The notes below the pieces were generated by a model. It searched no databases, was not told the DNA's origin, and was given only the letters and a program-made list of their open reading frames with translations. From the NCBI GenBank assembly GCA_052174475.1, contig JBQMRO010000029.1, forward strand, positions 248,001-312,000: DNA of 64,000 nt. The letters are read 5' to 3'. The position numbers were made by a program, and so were the translations under genes. Positions within the stretch are counted from its first letter, which is position 1. Each line of letters opens with the position of its first letter. Below, piece after piece: positions 1 to 11,655 of this stretch. This DNA is from Arsenophonus sp052174475. GTDB lineage: Bacteria > Pseudomonadota > Gammaproteobacteria > Enterobacterales > Enterobacteriaceae.

Positions 1-440
1 CGTATTGATATATAATATCATTTTATTTTTGTTGTTTTTTTAAATAACTTAGGTAGCAATACATAAACCATAAATTAACAATTTCAATTAATAATACAAA
101 TTACTGCTAAATTTTCTTTTTAGATAAAAAGAAATCAATAAAGACCATATCCATTACATCTTAATGGATCTCGCTATTTTGCTATTCACGATCCCAATGA
201 GATTAATACAAAAATTGTACGCTTTGAATATTCATCTACAATCCTGATGATGTATCATAGTTAATATTCCTTTATAATATAAAGGATTATTACAATATGG
301 CGACATAATAATCTTTTTCCATTACTTTTTGTAGTTCCAGCAATTTAACTATCTAATCAAGATAGACAATTATCAATTGAATGATATTTCATGTGTTAGA
401 TATATAAACCGTGAAAAATAGATTTTAAATAGTTAACTTA
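1..440. other. unassigned AT-rich stretch
   Basis: No open frame or recognisable remnant was found on either strand. The only structure seen is a short palindrome at 269-285 (CCTTTATA, one base, TATAAAGG) whose flanks are also partly complementary. It is not followed by a convincing T run, so it is not called a terminator. Confidence 0.4.
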
Positions 441-1774
441 AAGTTATTAGTACATCTGTTGTATAACGCAGTCTAAGTTTCATTCTTATGCTTAATAAAT
501 CTATTCTCTATACTTAAGTTAGACATTGTTTATCATTAGAATCAGTAATGAAATTCTATTTAACTGTTCTCCCAAGTTTCTAATCAGACGGAAATAGCTA
601 AAACAACATTAAAAAGGTTTTTCTTGAATTGTAGAGCTTTGCGTATGTCAAGCTTAGTGGTTGACTGATCTAAAAGATAATTTAATTGAATTCGTTTTTC
701 TCAATTTTTTTCAGTCTCTTCATTGCTGCAGGATATTCGTTGAATTCCCTTGCCAATAAAACATCAAGGAATTTATTAGCGGCATTACGGTTTTCTGCTA
801 GCCAAATCTCCAGTAGTTAACCATTAAACTTTCGGTTGCATGCTTTTGTTAAGTGAAAGCAGTACGTTAGCTGTTTTATGTACCATAAGCGTTAGTGCCG
901 TATGCTCAGGAATATCTTTGCTATTTCATTAGAAAAACTAATGATCTCTCTCCTGTAGCAGACCTGAGAGATACGATTAAATCCAGTGCTCATTAAGCTA
1001 TTAAGAATTTTAGCTAGCTCGCTTCTGATTCTCAATAGCCATCTTTAAGCACAACGAGCTCCTTACATCCATGATCAGTAACGTCAATAATAGCTAATAA
1101 GCAAAGGTGGTCAGTTTGCCTGAGAGGAGAGTTATGCCATTAGCATAAAATAAAGGTAGGTGTGTATTATTTAAATCACGCAGCTACTATTGAGTGCACC
1201 TCTTTAATCCATTTCTGTTTCAGTCTCCTGATAATACTTTGAAAGGCAGATCACCCATGAGCTTTTCACCGTGAGTGCGCTTAGAGCTTCGTGAAAATCA
1301 TTCCTGGATATGCATTGCATATACAGCCATGGTTAGAACTCTTTGATATTTTTACGCCATTCAGATACATGAAGGGGTAACCTATAACTTATTGAAGTAT
1401 ATTCAGTTTTATCTGTGATCCCTGACCTTAGATGCTTTAATCACAGCATCGCCAATACCCATCTATTTTTTTGCTCGCTGAGTAAATAACCGTTATGAAC
1501 GACGACATTGATACGCTTGTCAATAAAAATTAACGTTGAAGATGTTTTTGTAATCATAATTTCGAACTTTTCTTAAACAGTTACGCTATTAGTTACCTGC
1601 CACCATTACGGATGAATTCATGAAATAAAATTAAGGTAATATCTGATTTTGCGAATATCTATAGTGTAAACTTTTATAGCATATCATCTCAATATGATTG
1701 AAATGATCAACAAAATCAATCAGAAGAATACGCCACCATCTCCGAAACTCCATATATTAAAATAAATATAATTC
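441..1774 (-). mobile_element. decayed IS256-family element
   Basis: A full-length but dead copy of the commonest repeat in the window, about 1.3 kb, transposase on the minus strand. The ends follow the family pattern seen here: a left end resembling GAGTTATTAGCAAATCTGGTATATG and a right end resembling the complement of GAGTTATGCTTATTTCTGG. The transposase frame is broken by many stops and frameshifts, and no open frame of useful length survives. It lies downstream of yqjA. Confidence 0.75.
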
Positions 1775-1887
1775 AATTTATTATATTAAAATATAAAATA
1801 ATTATATTAGTATAAAATTTTATAAATGGTTTAACCGAAAGATACGCTTTTACTTGGAAGTGAGTAATAGCATAAATTAGATTGGAT

Positions 1888-2553
1888 TTAAGGGTTACGA
1901 CGATTAAATTTTTTCTTTAGTACTACGACTATACTGCCTATTAAGCCAATAAAAAGCAATATAATCGGAATTAGAATTAAAATACTCATGATCTGGTGTT
2001 CGTAGTATTGAAAGAGAGGGCTCTTACCGAAGAGATAACCAATAGTGGATAAAATCAATACCCAAAGTAATCCACTAAGCCAATTAAAAAACTGGAAGCG
2101 TCCATTAGGTAAACCGGATAGACCGGCTATAATAGGTAGTATTGTTCTTATAAAAGCAAGAAAACGGCCTATAAGCAGTGCTGTCAAGCCATGGCGATGA
2201 AAAAGGCTATAAGCACGTTGCTGATAATGTTGAGGTAGATGAGAGAGCCAACTTTGCGCGATTTTATTCTTTCCTAGCCATTTACCTTGGAGATACCCAA
2301 CCCAGCAACCCAAACTAGCACCAGCAGTTAAGATAATAATTGTTAATGGATAATTAATAGTGCCTTTAGCTATTAGAACGCCTACTAGGATGAGTAGGCT
2401 GTCACCAGGTAAAAAAGCAGCAGGTAATATTCCATTTTCTAAAAATAATATTATAAATAATATAATGTAGATAGCCCCTACTAATGAAGGGTTCATTATC
2501 ATATTGTAATCTTGATGCCAGAGTGCAAAAAAAAGTTCTTTAACTAATTCCAT
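1888..2553 (-). CDS. yqjA: DedA-family inner-membrane protein YqjA
   Basis: Polytopic inner-membrane protein of the DedA family, 221 residues (E. coli YqjA is 220). DedA proteins support membrane homeostasis, and E. coli YqjA is a proton-dependent transporter needed at alkaline pH. The acidic residues E39 (in FLENG) and D51 (in LPGDS) and the arginines R130 and R136 (in GRFLAFIRT), reported as essential in E. coli YqjA, are all present at the same numbering. I chose ATG at 2551-2553, with AGGAA seven bases upstream, over an in-frame TTG one codon earlier. The hydrophobic segments around residues 23-65 and 185-213 are clear. In E. coli yqjA lies near alx; here the intervening genes are gone and IS debris fills the gap. 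The frame is intact and the gene is probably functional. Confidence 0.95.
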   Translation of the reverse strand: MELVKELFFALWHQDYNMIMNPSLVGAIYIILFIILFLENGILPAAFLPGDSLLILVGVLIAKGTINYPLTIIILTAGASLGCWVGYLQGKWLGKNKIAQSWLSHLPQHYQQRAYSLFHRHGLTALLIGRFLAFIRTILPIIAGLSGLPNGRFQFFNWLSGLLWVLILSTIGYLFGKSPLFQYYEHQIMSILILIPIILLFIGLIGSIVVVLKKKFNRRNP

Positions 2554-2664
2554 CAAGTGTTTCCTAAATACCGTTATCTTTAAACCTAATTGGCAGTTGT
2601 TACCTATTAACTCTTATTATAGATAACGCGATTCTGGTTAAAAAAATTGTAATATAAGTATTAT

Positions 2665-3613
2665 ATTCTGGAAGATAGTAAATTTTTTATAATTTAAGTT
2701 TAACTTTGAACCAATCTTTCATAGACTGCAATGAAGTTTTAGTACCCAATGCTGATTGGATGGGTAATTCCTGATTGTACAGCTAAACATATCGATGCAG
2801 AGTAATCTCAAAAGCTTTTGACAAGAAGTAAAATGATGGCTTTGTAGCCCTTTCATTCCTATACGTCAATTAAATCGCTCGACCATACCATTCGTTTAAG
2901 GATTAATAGGCGATCTTTAAGTTGCTGTTCTATATTAAGCTATATAGATAAACTGGCGAATTTCCGTTTTTCGGTGCTAAATTTTTTCTGAGAGTAAAAA
3001 GGAGGTCTTTAAATTCTTTACTATTATCTGTAAACACCCAATGTGGATCCCAGGAAGACGTTCGATTAAAATCATGTAAAAAGTATCGAGCCATTGGCTG
3101 TGGTTTTTTTTGATTTTAAAGATGGATAAAACCCTATTGAGTAACCTGATCTGTGCTTATAAAAAGATAACGTTGTAAAGTTTTGTTTGATATTTGTAGA
3201 TAGATTTCAGATCTATCGTGCAGATAAGCATGCTTATAGCTTTTAAATGCTTTACACTTCTACTTCGTAGAATTTCTGCCTTATTTCATAAAAATTCCCA
3301 TCTTCTTTTCTGCATAAACGGAGGTGCAACCTAGCTTAAGAGATAAAACGGGATTATGAATTCACGTACGACGACTACCAGTAGATCGGTGAGAAGGAGA
3401 AAATATTTTTCGCAGGAAAGTAACTACAGCTGTTTGATGTGCCAACAGCGTCATTGCCAAACAATGGGAAATATGGCTGTGATCATCAATATCATCTTAT
3501 TTCTCCTCTTTAATAACAGTAAATTTAAATATGCCATAACGCTTACTAAGGTAGATATAAACTCTTTATTTACCAGAAGAGCAGCACTAATTTTATGTGT
3601 TGTACTTGCTTGA
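2665..3613 (-). mobile_element. decayed IS481-family element
   Basis: Remnant of a roughly 1 kb IS481-family element, transposase on the minus strand. Reading the complement near 2865-2900 gives TNGMVERF, the conserved IS481 motif near the last catalytic residue. Further on, in shifting frames, it gives LQSHHF, LYNQELPIQSALG and SMKDW, the usual C-terminal order. Stops and frameshifts are frequent. Its high-coordinate (5') end is cut by the IS256 copy beginning at 3614. The small open frame at 3356-3613 on the opposite strand lies wholly inside it and is not a gene. Confidence 0.75.
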
Positions 3614-6600
3614 GAGTTATTAAAAATTTAATGTATGGCAATTAAGGCTAAGTTTCATTATGATGCTTCGTGAATTTGCTCTTCATACTTAAATTGGATA
3701 CTGTTATCATCAGGATCAGAAGTGAAATCCCACTTAACCGCTTCCTCAGTATTCTCATCAAACGGAAATAGCTAAAAAACTATTGAAATGGTTATTTTCT
3801 TGAATCACAGTGCTTCGCGCGTTGATTTCGTATTCTTCATTGCTGCAAAAAACCAATTTAATCGGCTACATCGTTCTTATGATACCAATGCTCTGACAGG
3901 AAGGTATAGAATACCAGGTATTCTCTTCCCTCTTTCTCCAGCTTCTTCATCGCTGCAGGATACTCGCTGAAACCCTTTCCAATAAAACATCAAAAGCTTT
4001 ATTAACAACATCGTAGCTCTCTAGTAACTAAATCTCCCACAAGTTCTCACCTTAGTTTTTAGTGATGCATGCATTTGTGGTAAAGTTAACACATCAACTA
4101 TTTTGTGTACTCAACAGCATTGCTGCTACATATCCGGGAATATTTTTGCCATTGCCATTCCAAAACCAAAAGCACCGTCTTCCCTAGTAATTACGGAAGA
4201 TACGGTTGAGCTCAATGTTCACTGGTCATTGAAAAGTTATGCTCAGTTTGCTTCTAGCTCTCGATATGCATCTTCAACCGCAACGAGCTCTTTATATCCA
4301 TGCGCAGTGACACCGACAATAAGCAGCAAGCAAAGCCAATCAGTATGCTTAGAAGACAGCGCATATGCCTCTTCAGCCAAGTAATAAATGTAACGGATAT
4401 CACTTAATCACGCACTTACCGTTGCCTAAGTTTTTTAATGAACGCAATATACTATGGTATGAACTGCATAGTTATGCTGCATCTGAGGATGTTTATGGTT
4501 TGAATATTGTTTTATATTCTTCGAAATGTAAATTTTTAGAAATCCACATAGATATCTCGAAATAAATTTCATAGAAAGTGTAAACCTGGTAAATCAGGAA
4601 AACAATACGTTACTTTACATTATTACACCGACTGTTTATTTAAAGCGTTTTATGATTTCTCTTAAAAATTAATAATAAAGACCAACTGACTTTTATCATA
4701 CCATAAAGAGGCTATACAGCAATGTGTTCGCCTCTCGGTACCCATTCTTTTTTCGATACGCAAATATTATCCGTTTCTGTAGTCATCGATTATTCTTGGT
4801 TTTAAGCAACGGCCTAGACCAGACGATGATGTTGGATATAATTACATTAAAGAACAATAACTAAAAGTATGCTTGCTGATAAATTCATTACCTATAGAGA
4901 ATTAGGATAATCCTCGTTTCTTTCATCCCTCTGAGAGAAACGCAAAGATAAACTGAGGGCGAATAGACATTGAGGAATTCGGATAGAATTACGATTTATA
5001 TTTCTCTGGTAAAATGCCAGAGAGTAATTTACGCAAATATACATTCCTAAAACTGAAATACCTTTCACCATTGATGATGGCTGAAATAAATTTATTAAAA
5101 ATACGTTAAAAATATCAACTTGTAGACCCATCTCCCTCTATCTGTCAAGCAAATACTTACTTTCGCACTTATGGCGTTGGGTTTAAACCCGGTTCTCTTA
5201 GCGCTGCTGCTTTATCTATCCTGAATATTTCTCAGCTGTTTTTATGTCAAAACTCTAAATTCAAAAACCTGTAATTCATAGGAGATTAAAACTAGAGAAG
5301 AGCGGTTAGCAGCACAAGTTTATATTTTAGCCAACTGTAATTAGCAACACATTACTTTTATTATCCATTATTTTATTAGCTTATTAAAAATAATTGACTA
5401 GCTACATTCAACGTTCTATTTAGCACCGCTACATCTGAGTGATATGTGCAGTGCAATATCAGATATCGAAATTGATATCTTCTATGCCTTTCAAGTTTAT
5501 CGTCAAGAATTCAATCAAAATCGGCATTTTTATGTCTGCGTCACTCGCGTAGCAGTCTAGATATTAAACATGCTGCATGAACTGATCTTTTCTTCAAAAA
5601 AAAGCGGTCGAAGAAATATAGCAAGGTGTTACTGTCATCTGTCTGATGCGTCAAACTATGACTTAATAAGTTCTAGTGTTTTTCCTGTTCTTGTGCACAT
5701 ATCGCCCAGGAAGCAGTGATAGCTTTACATGAAAAGATACAATACGGAGAATTATTATAAAATGCACTTTAGTAAAAAAAGAAAGGGGCTGCAGCATATC
5801 ATAAATACTTCTAGCGCTACCTTAAACGCCTCGGTATCACATCAAAATTACAGCCTTACCGAAAATTGGGTGCTGTGCATCATTAATGGCCATTAGACTA
5901 AGCAATATCGGCAGCAGACCATGATAGGAAAAGATGATTGGACTATATTAAAAGCGTATTCCAGCTAGACATTTTAAGATGATTGTTACTATGATTGCTT
6001 CTCGAATTGTAATCGTAAACGATGGACACTATTACTGAAGATCTATAAGGTACTAAAGATAATATGCCGTAAAAACTGGGTTAGCCTTATTTTGACAAAA
6101 TAATTCTTGCACATAGATCCGTACAAATGCATCTGTATGACGATAAGCTATTTTTATCGACACTTAAGTTTTTAAGCAGGCAACGGAATTGTTATCAGAA
6201 ATAATGTATAAAATAAAAATAATTATTATTAATCCAAATCATATGGATAATGTTTCTAAATTAGTAGATTATGTTAAGTGCATATACTTCAATGAAATTT
6301 GATCTTACAATATACGCAGTAAACCGATTTTTATCTCTTTTTAGCAAAAAAAGAAAGGTTTTTGATTTTTTTTTAAAGCGATTTAATTTCTCTAACCATT
6401 AAGTCATTACTATTTGAGTCTGCTGATGTTGCTTGTGCAGATAGACCAAATATTTTTCACCGTGAAGCGCACTCTAGAATTATGAAAATCACCAATGAAT
6501 ATACCTCACAGTTATCTAGATAAGATAACAACTCTTTAGGTTTTCACGTTTCATATAAGGCAACAGCAACGAGCTATTGAAACATATATTATTGCGGTTA

Positions 6601-6961
6601 CGATCCAAACTCCTAGGCACTTTAATCTCAACATTGCCAATATCAGTTTATATGATTAGCTGTGGTACATAATCATTAGGAACTACGGTATAACCGACCG
6701 TCGATAAGATAGTGTTCAGTACAGTTATCGCAGCCATGGCTTCGAGCATTATCTCAAGATCGCTGCTATCAAGATTTCAGCAGGATTACGAATAAGTTCA
6801 TGAAAGGGATCATAGGTAATTATCTGGTTTTACAGATATCTGTAAGGATAGATTTTTTTATGATATATCATTTCTCTCTATTGCTGAAATTATTCACGAA
6901 ATTAATCAGCAAGATACATTATCATTTATAAAACCCTATACACTAGAAATAAGCATAACTT
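3614..6961 (-). mobile_element. decayed IS256-family element split by IS91
   Basis: Left end at GAGTTATTAAAAATTTAATG and right end at AAATAAGCATAACT near 6960, matching the ends of the other IS256 copies. The minus-strand transposase sequence runs from 3614 to about 4436 and resumes at about 6404, where GTCTGCTGATG continues the homology. The interior is an IS91 copy. Both halves are full of stops and frameshifts. The outer element therefore arrived before the IS91. Confidence 0.7.
4437..6403 (+). mobile_element. decayed IS91-family element inside IS256
   Basis: About 1.97 kb, inserted in the IS256 at 3614-6961. Around 5500-5560 the plus strand reads LNQ-like, HFYVCVT, then LDIK-like residues, matching the HPHLHISVTRGGLDIK region of IS91-type Y2 transposases. 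Downstream, in broken frames, come remnants of SVKYL, the LTQEEMIWRYI region and the GTDPYKCI zinc-binding tail. A further 0.7 kb upstream of the transposase recurs in all IS91 copies of this window, but I could not assign it; it may be an accessory integrase gene. No frame is intact. Confidence 0.65.
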
Positions 6962-7108
6962 TTTATGTTGTAAGTGAGAGACTTTGCTAGTGGTAAGATT
7001 TACTTATAATTTAAATTACTAGAATAGAAACCTATGAAGATTAAAATAGATTATAATAGGTCAAGCTCTCTATGAGAATTAACTGTTTTAATTTCTAGGA
7101 ATTCTACA

Positions 7109-8068
7109 ATGCATTCTGTTGCTACTCCCTTATTATGGGCAATCTTTACTGTTGTTATTGCAGTTATGTTACTTATTGATATCTCTTTACAGGGCAAGTA
7201 TCGGGGAAGAGAAACAACAGTAAGGCAATCTGTTGTATGGACTTTAATTTGGATTAGCTTGGCATTATTGTTTGCCATAGGCTTATGGTTTTATTTTAAC
7301 CATATGACTAGCTTAAGGGTTGCTAACCAACAAATAGTGGCTTTTTTAACTGGTTATTTACTGGAAAAAGCGTTAGCTGTTGATAATGTGTTTGTTTGGT
7401 TAATGTTATTTAATTATTTTTCAATTCCGATTAATTTACAGCGTCGAGTTCTTATTTATGGTGTGTTAGGTGCGATAGTGTTACGTATTATCATGATTTT
7501 TACAGGTAGTTGGTTAGTCTCACAATTTCATTGGATTTTGTATCTCTTTGGCATTTTTCTACTATTCACTGGTATCAAAATGTTCTTTGTTAAAGAACAT
7601 GATCAATTGATTAATAAAAAACCACTAGTAAAATGGGTCAGTTCTCATTTACGTATGATAAATACATTACATAATGAACATTTTTTTATTCGTCAACAAG
7701 GTATTTTATTTGCTACTCCATTGATTATAGTGTTAATTTTAGTTGAAATTAGTGATATTATGTTTGCGGTGGATAGCATCCCTGCTATTTTTGCAGTAAC
7801 AACGGATCCTTTTATTGTACTGACCTCAAATCTATTTGCAATTTTAGGCTTGCGGGCGATGTATTTTGTTTTATCAGATATTGCTAGAAAATTTTCTATG
7901 CTAAAGTATGGGTTATCTATTATCTTAATTTTCATTGGTATTAAAATGTTGTTAATGGATATTTTTTATATTCCAACAGCTATATCGCTAAGTATTATTG
8001 CGGGGATTTTAATATTAATAATGTTTATTAATCATACTGTTAATAAACGAAAAAACATAATTAATTAA
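7109..8068 (+). CDS. alx: TerC/Alx-family membrane protein
   Basis: Integral membrane protein of the TerC family, 319 residues (E. coli Alx is about 321). E. coli Alx is linked to manganese export and is induced under alkaline conditions. The two family signatures are intact: EKALAVDNVFVW near residue 86 and VEISDIMFAVDSIPA near residue 212, each with paired acidic residues inside membrane segments. The stretch TTDPFIVLTSNLFAILGLRA is essentially identical to the E. coli protein as I recall it. The start ATG has AGGAATT about nine bases upstream. An IS256 ends only about 150 bases upstream, and the long structured leader that controls alx in E. coli is not recognisable. The gene is likely functional but may have lost its pH and manganese control. 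Confidence 0.94.
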   Translation: MHSVATPLLWAIFTVVIAVMLLIDISLQGKYRGRETTVRQSVVWTLIWISLALLFAIGLWFYFNHMTSLRVANQQIVAFLTGYLLEKALAVDNVFVWLMLFNYFSIPINLQRRVLIYGVLGAIVLRIIMIFTGSWLVSQFHWILYLFGIFLLFTGIKMFFVKEHDQLINKKPLVKWVSSHLRMINTLHNEHFFIRQQGILFATPLIIVLILVEISDIMFAVDSIPAIFAVTTDPFIVLTSNLFAILGLRAMYFVLSDIARKFSMLKYGLSIILIFIGIKMLLMDIFYIPTAISLSIIAGILILIMFINHTVNKRKNIIN

Positions 8069-8154
8069 CAATTAATATCTTTAAATATTATAATATTGTA
8101 TTAATTCATATTAATGAATAATAGAAAAAGTGATAAAAATATTTATCTTTATTA

Positions 8155-8469
8155 GTTGTTTGGTCCCAGATTATTATATAGATCCTCGTTCCACAGCCTA
8201 TTCATAATAATATGAATACTGAGAGATACAGTTTAAGATAAAATATAATGATGATTAAGATCCATCGTCTAGTAACTCCAATATGTAAAATCAGAGCTCC
8301 TCTTTAGTCTAACAAAAGAGGAGCGTCTACTTTAACTATAACTAGACTTTTTATAGCATATTTGAACTTATTTTTGCTAAAGACTAAAGCAAGATAATGT
8401 TTATTATAACAGACAAATTTTTTATCATTTGCCGACGATGATGTTATCAACTCAGGAAGTTGATATTTT
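8155..8469 (+). mobile_element. IS481-family 5' end fragment
   Basis: The sequence from TGGTCCCAGATTATTATATA onward matches the 5' terminal region of the IS481 copies at 22650 and, inverted, at 54889. It contains a perfect hairpin at 8296-8324 (GCTCCTCTTT, nine-base loop, AAAGAGGAGC) with no T run. The fragment stops at the IS256 beginning at 8470. The rest of the element is missing and no coding capacity remains. Confidence 0.5.
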
Positions 8470-9875
8470 GATTTATGCTTATTTTTGATGTGTATAGTTT
8501 CTGAGATAGTTGGGGTGCGTATACTGCTGATTGATTTCGTAAATGATTTCAATATCAGAGAGATGATGTATCATGAAAAGTTCACCATAAAAAAGTATCT
8601 GCGAAACTAGATATTGCCTATAATCTCTTATACGAATTCATCCATAATGATGGATTGGATGCTGATAGGTACCTGCTGTTGAACCGGAGCTTAAATCCAT
8701 ACTGGACAATATGTTCAATCCCGCTTTTTGATAGACAATCATGCCATATCATCCGTAACGGATGATTGCTGCAGCAAACTTAATATAGGCAGGTATTGAT
8801 GATGTTGAGATTAAAATGCGTAAAGTTATGGATCGCAGAGAAAACGGAATATTCTTCAACAACTTCATTGCTTCCTTATCTAAAGCGTTTTAAAAATATC
8901 AAATAGTTGCTACTATAGCTGTTTGGAGTAAAAGGGATAAACCTTTGCACAAGAAATTTCCTACCCGTGATTTTCACGAATCTTTGTTGGCACTTTTAGA
9001 TGAAAAAATATAGCTCTTCTTTGAGAGCTATAAATAGATTAAAGCAGCGATGACTTGAAGATCACAGGCAATGACGGCTAAATATGATTCAAGCGATATG
9101 CGTTACGTTTATTTCTTGGCTGAAAGCATATGTGTCGTTTCCTAAGCAAACTGATCACCTTTTCTTAATGCTCATTATCAGTATAACTGCATGGACGTAA
9201 ATGAGCTCATTGAACCCGAAGATGCTTATTGAGAATAGCATCGAACTGAACTTAACTTCTAATAGTCTGCAATCGCGTAGCTTAATCGTATCCCCCAAAG
9301 CTTCTAGAGAAAGCTTGGTCTATTATTTTTAAAAAAAAATAACAAAAAATATTTCATGGGTATGTAGCACAAATACTGTTGAGTACACAAAATAATCAAT
9401 GTAGTTGATTTCACCTTCTAAAAGTATACAACCAAAAGTTAAGGTTGTACTTCTGGAATATTATGCTAAGAGAGTGTCGTGATGCCGTTAATAAACCTCC
9501 TTAATGTTTTATTGGCAAGGATTTCAACGAATATCTTACAGCGATGAAGAAGCTGGAGAATAATCAAAAAGAACGGCTGGCATTCTATGCCTTTCCGTCA
9601 ACGCACTAATGTCAGTAAAAACAATAAATCTGATTGAATCAGATTTTGCGATAGTAAGGTTATGAAGCTGAAGCGCGAAGCGCTGTGGCTCAAGAAAAAT
9701 AACCCTTCAATAAAATTAAAGCTGCTTCCAGTCTGCTCAAAAAATTGAGTTGTATCGGAAGATTTAACCTGCTGTGACACTAGTGGTAAACAACGTAAAT
9801 TTAAGAATGGGAGAACAAATTTACAAAGCATTAGATTGAAGTCTGATCGCCATATATCAGTATTGCTAATAACTC
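8470..9875 (+). mobile_element. decayed IS256-family element
   Basis: A full-length dead copy with the transposase on the plus strand. The left end reads GATTTATGCTTATTTTTGATG and the right end is the complement of GAGTTATTAGCAATACTG. C-terminal transposase residues such as ERLAFYAFP and remnants of the IRTTNPIES motif appear in shifting frames near 9570-9660. Many stops are present. Confidence 0.75.
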
Positions 9876-10543
9876 AGATTTTTATTGATTTTATCAGTAG
9901 GCTACTATTTTCTCAAAATTGAGAAAAAAATATTTATTTTATATAAATTTTTTGTTAAAAATATCATTTTAGTTTTCTATTATATTTCTTGACTCGAAAG
10001 AAAAATTTTTATTAAAACATTTATATTAATGCTGATGATAATTATCATAAAAAGTATAGCAATTATACTTAATTAAGTTAGCATATATCAGGTTAGTCGT
10101 TTATTTTTTTGTTTATAAAATAATATATTTACTTTTGTTATATTAAATATTACATAATAAATTAAATAAAATTTAACAATATTTCTCTAAAATAAAATAG
10201 ATAGCACTCTAATAATAATTATTAAATGCATGAGTTTATGTCAATAAAAATTAACGATTCTATTCATTAAAGAATAACTTGAAATATTCAAACAATAAAA
10301 AGTTTATATAACACGATGTATCGCGGATAACAATATATCTATTTTAACAGATAGATATATACTTAACTTTGTTAACCCTATTATATAGAAAGGTATAATT
10401 AGTTTTTAATAAAAAGCATTTAGTATAGAATATATTTAGATATTATTTACAATATCTCTTTAAACAAAGAGATTATGCTCTAATATTTATTAGACATTAT
10501 TAAGGTCGGTTTTTATTTGTAAAATATTAATATTATGTGTAAT
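9876..10543. other. AT-rich gap, no feature seen
   Basis: Very AT-rich sequence between an IS256 end and the hns terminator. No frame, IS homology or strong structure was found in it. Confidence 0.5.
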
Positions 10544-10569
10544 AAAATACCCTTTATAAAGGGTATTTT
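10544..10569. terminator. hns intrinsic terminator
   Basis: A perfect 26-base palindrome (AAAATACCC TTTATAAA GGGTATTTT) begins 20 bases past the hns stop. The stem ends in T residues on the minus strand, so it can serve as a Rho-independent terminator for hns. Its symmetry also allows use from the other side. Confidence 0.7.
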
Positions 10570-10588
10570 AAAAGCAAATAGAGGATAT

Positions 10589-11005
10589 TTAGATTAAAAA
10601 ATCCTCTATTTTTTTACCGTATTTTTCTACTGCTTGCTTGATAATAGCTGGTGTACGACCTTGACCAGTCCAGGTTTTAATTTCACCATTTTCATTTTTA
10701 TATTGATATTTAGCTGGTCTTGTTGCGCGTTTAGTACGGCTAGATATTTTTGATGGAGTTTTTGCAGTAACTAAGTCATCTAGACTGAGTCCTTCTCCTT
10801 CTAGTAATTTAATATATTTTGCAACTTTTTGATTATGAGCTTCTAATTGCGCTCTCACTTTATTTTCGTCTTCACGACGTTCATCTACAACAGTATTAAG
10901 TTTATCATTTATTTCTTGCAATGATTCTAACGATACTTCTCTTGCTATCGAACGTAAGGTACGAATGTTATTTAATGATTTTAAATATTTCAATGAATCG
11001 CTCAT
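10589..11005 (-). CDS. hns: nucleoid-associated protein H-NS
   Basis: Global DNA-binding repressor that prefers AT-rich DNA, 138 residues (E. coli H-NS has 137). The N-terminal oligomerisation region (about 1-70) opens with MSDSLKYLKSLNNIRTLR, three residues longer than the E. coli start. A charged helix and basic linker follow. The C-terminal DNA-binding domain (about 92-138) keeps TWTGQGRTP, whose QGR loop enters the minor groove, and ends in EDFLI. The start ATG follows closely after AGGA. The gene is monocistronic, with a promoter at 11050-11078 and a terminator at 10544-10569. Its retention in such a reduced, AT-rich genome is notable. The frame is intact. Confidence 0.96.
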   Translation of the reverse strand: MSDSLKYLKSLNNIRTLRSIAREVSLESLQEINDKLNTVVDERREDENKVRAQLEAHNQKVAKYIKLLEGEGLSLDDLVTAKTPSKISSRTKRATRPAKYQYKNENGEIKTWTGQGRTPAIIKQAVEKYGKKIEDFLI

Positions 11006-11049
11006 TTTCCTGATCTCGAATTAAATTGAATGTTAGCTGATGTTTACTA

Positions 11050-11078
11050 ATAATAAAATGCTATTTATTTTTCTGCAA
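11050..11078 (-). promoter_or_regulatory. hns sigma70-like promoter
   Basis: On the minus strand TTGCAG (11073-11078) and TATTAT (11050-11055) are separated by exactly 17 bases. Transcription would start about 40 bases before the hns ATG. This is a sequence match only. Confidence 0.55.
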
Positions 11079-11503
11079 TAGTAAAGTTATAAAATAAAGT
11101 TAATTTTATTTTAAATTATTTTTTTCTAAAAAAGAAATATAAACTTTAATTGAAAAATTATCATATCCTATATAGATACATTGAACACTTTAAAATTAAT
11201 ATAAAATGATAGTATTGATTTTATATTTAAATTTTTTAGATAAAAATATGATGCTTTTTATTTTTATTTAACTTTATAGTCTTTAACGTAAACTAAATTT
11301 TTTGATAAATGTTGTCTAATAATATTATTGTTGTTACATATACTATTAATATAAAAGTATTAATTTTAAAATAAAATATTTAAACATGATAACTTATTAA
11401 TAATATTAAACATTAATAAAAATATATTATGTTAGTTATTAGGATTTATAATCAAATGAAATAAAAATAATATTCACAATCTTTGTGGGAAACTTTTAAA
11501 ATC

Positions 11504-11526
11504 TTTTGCCTAAATAATAGGCAAAA
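11504..11526. terminator. perfect hairpin upstream of hns
   Basis: TTTTGCCTA, a five-base loop and TAGGCAAAA form a perfect nine-pair stem. It resembles a small intrinsic terminator, possibly of a lost gene that once faced hns (tdk in E. coli). The rest of 11079-11655 is AT-rich and shows nothing else. Confidence 0.4.
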
Positions 11527-11655
11527 AGAAAGAGTTAATAGGCTCAGCTTTATTTTTATAATTTAGCAATGAATGCAAATAAATTAACTTCATTACTTTA
11601 GTTTTCATGTAATTATAAAGAATATGGGAGTAAATATGGTTATTTCACTAATCGG

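Noticed and set aside
3356..4565. Several plus-strand frames of 60-93 codons
   Set aside because: They fall within IS481, IS256 and IS91 remnants and do not match the transposase frame.
4437..5160. Upstream module of IS91 as a possible tyrosine recombinase gene
   Set aside because: It is shared by all IS91 copies, but I could not see catalytic residues in the decayed sequence.
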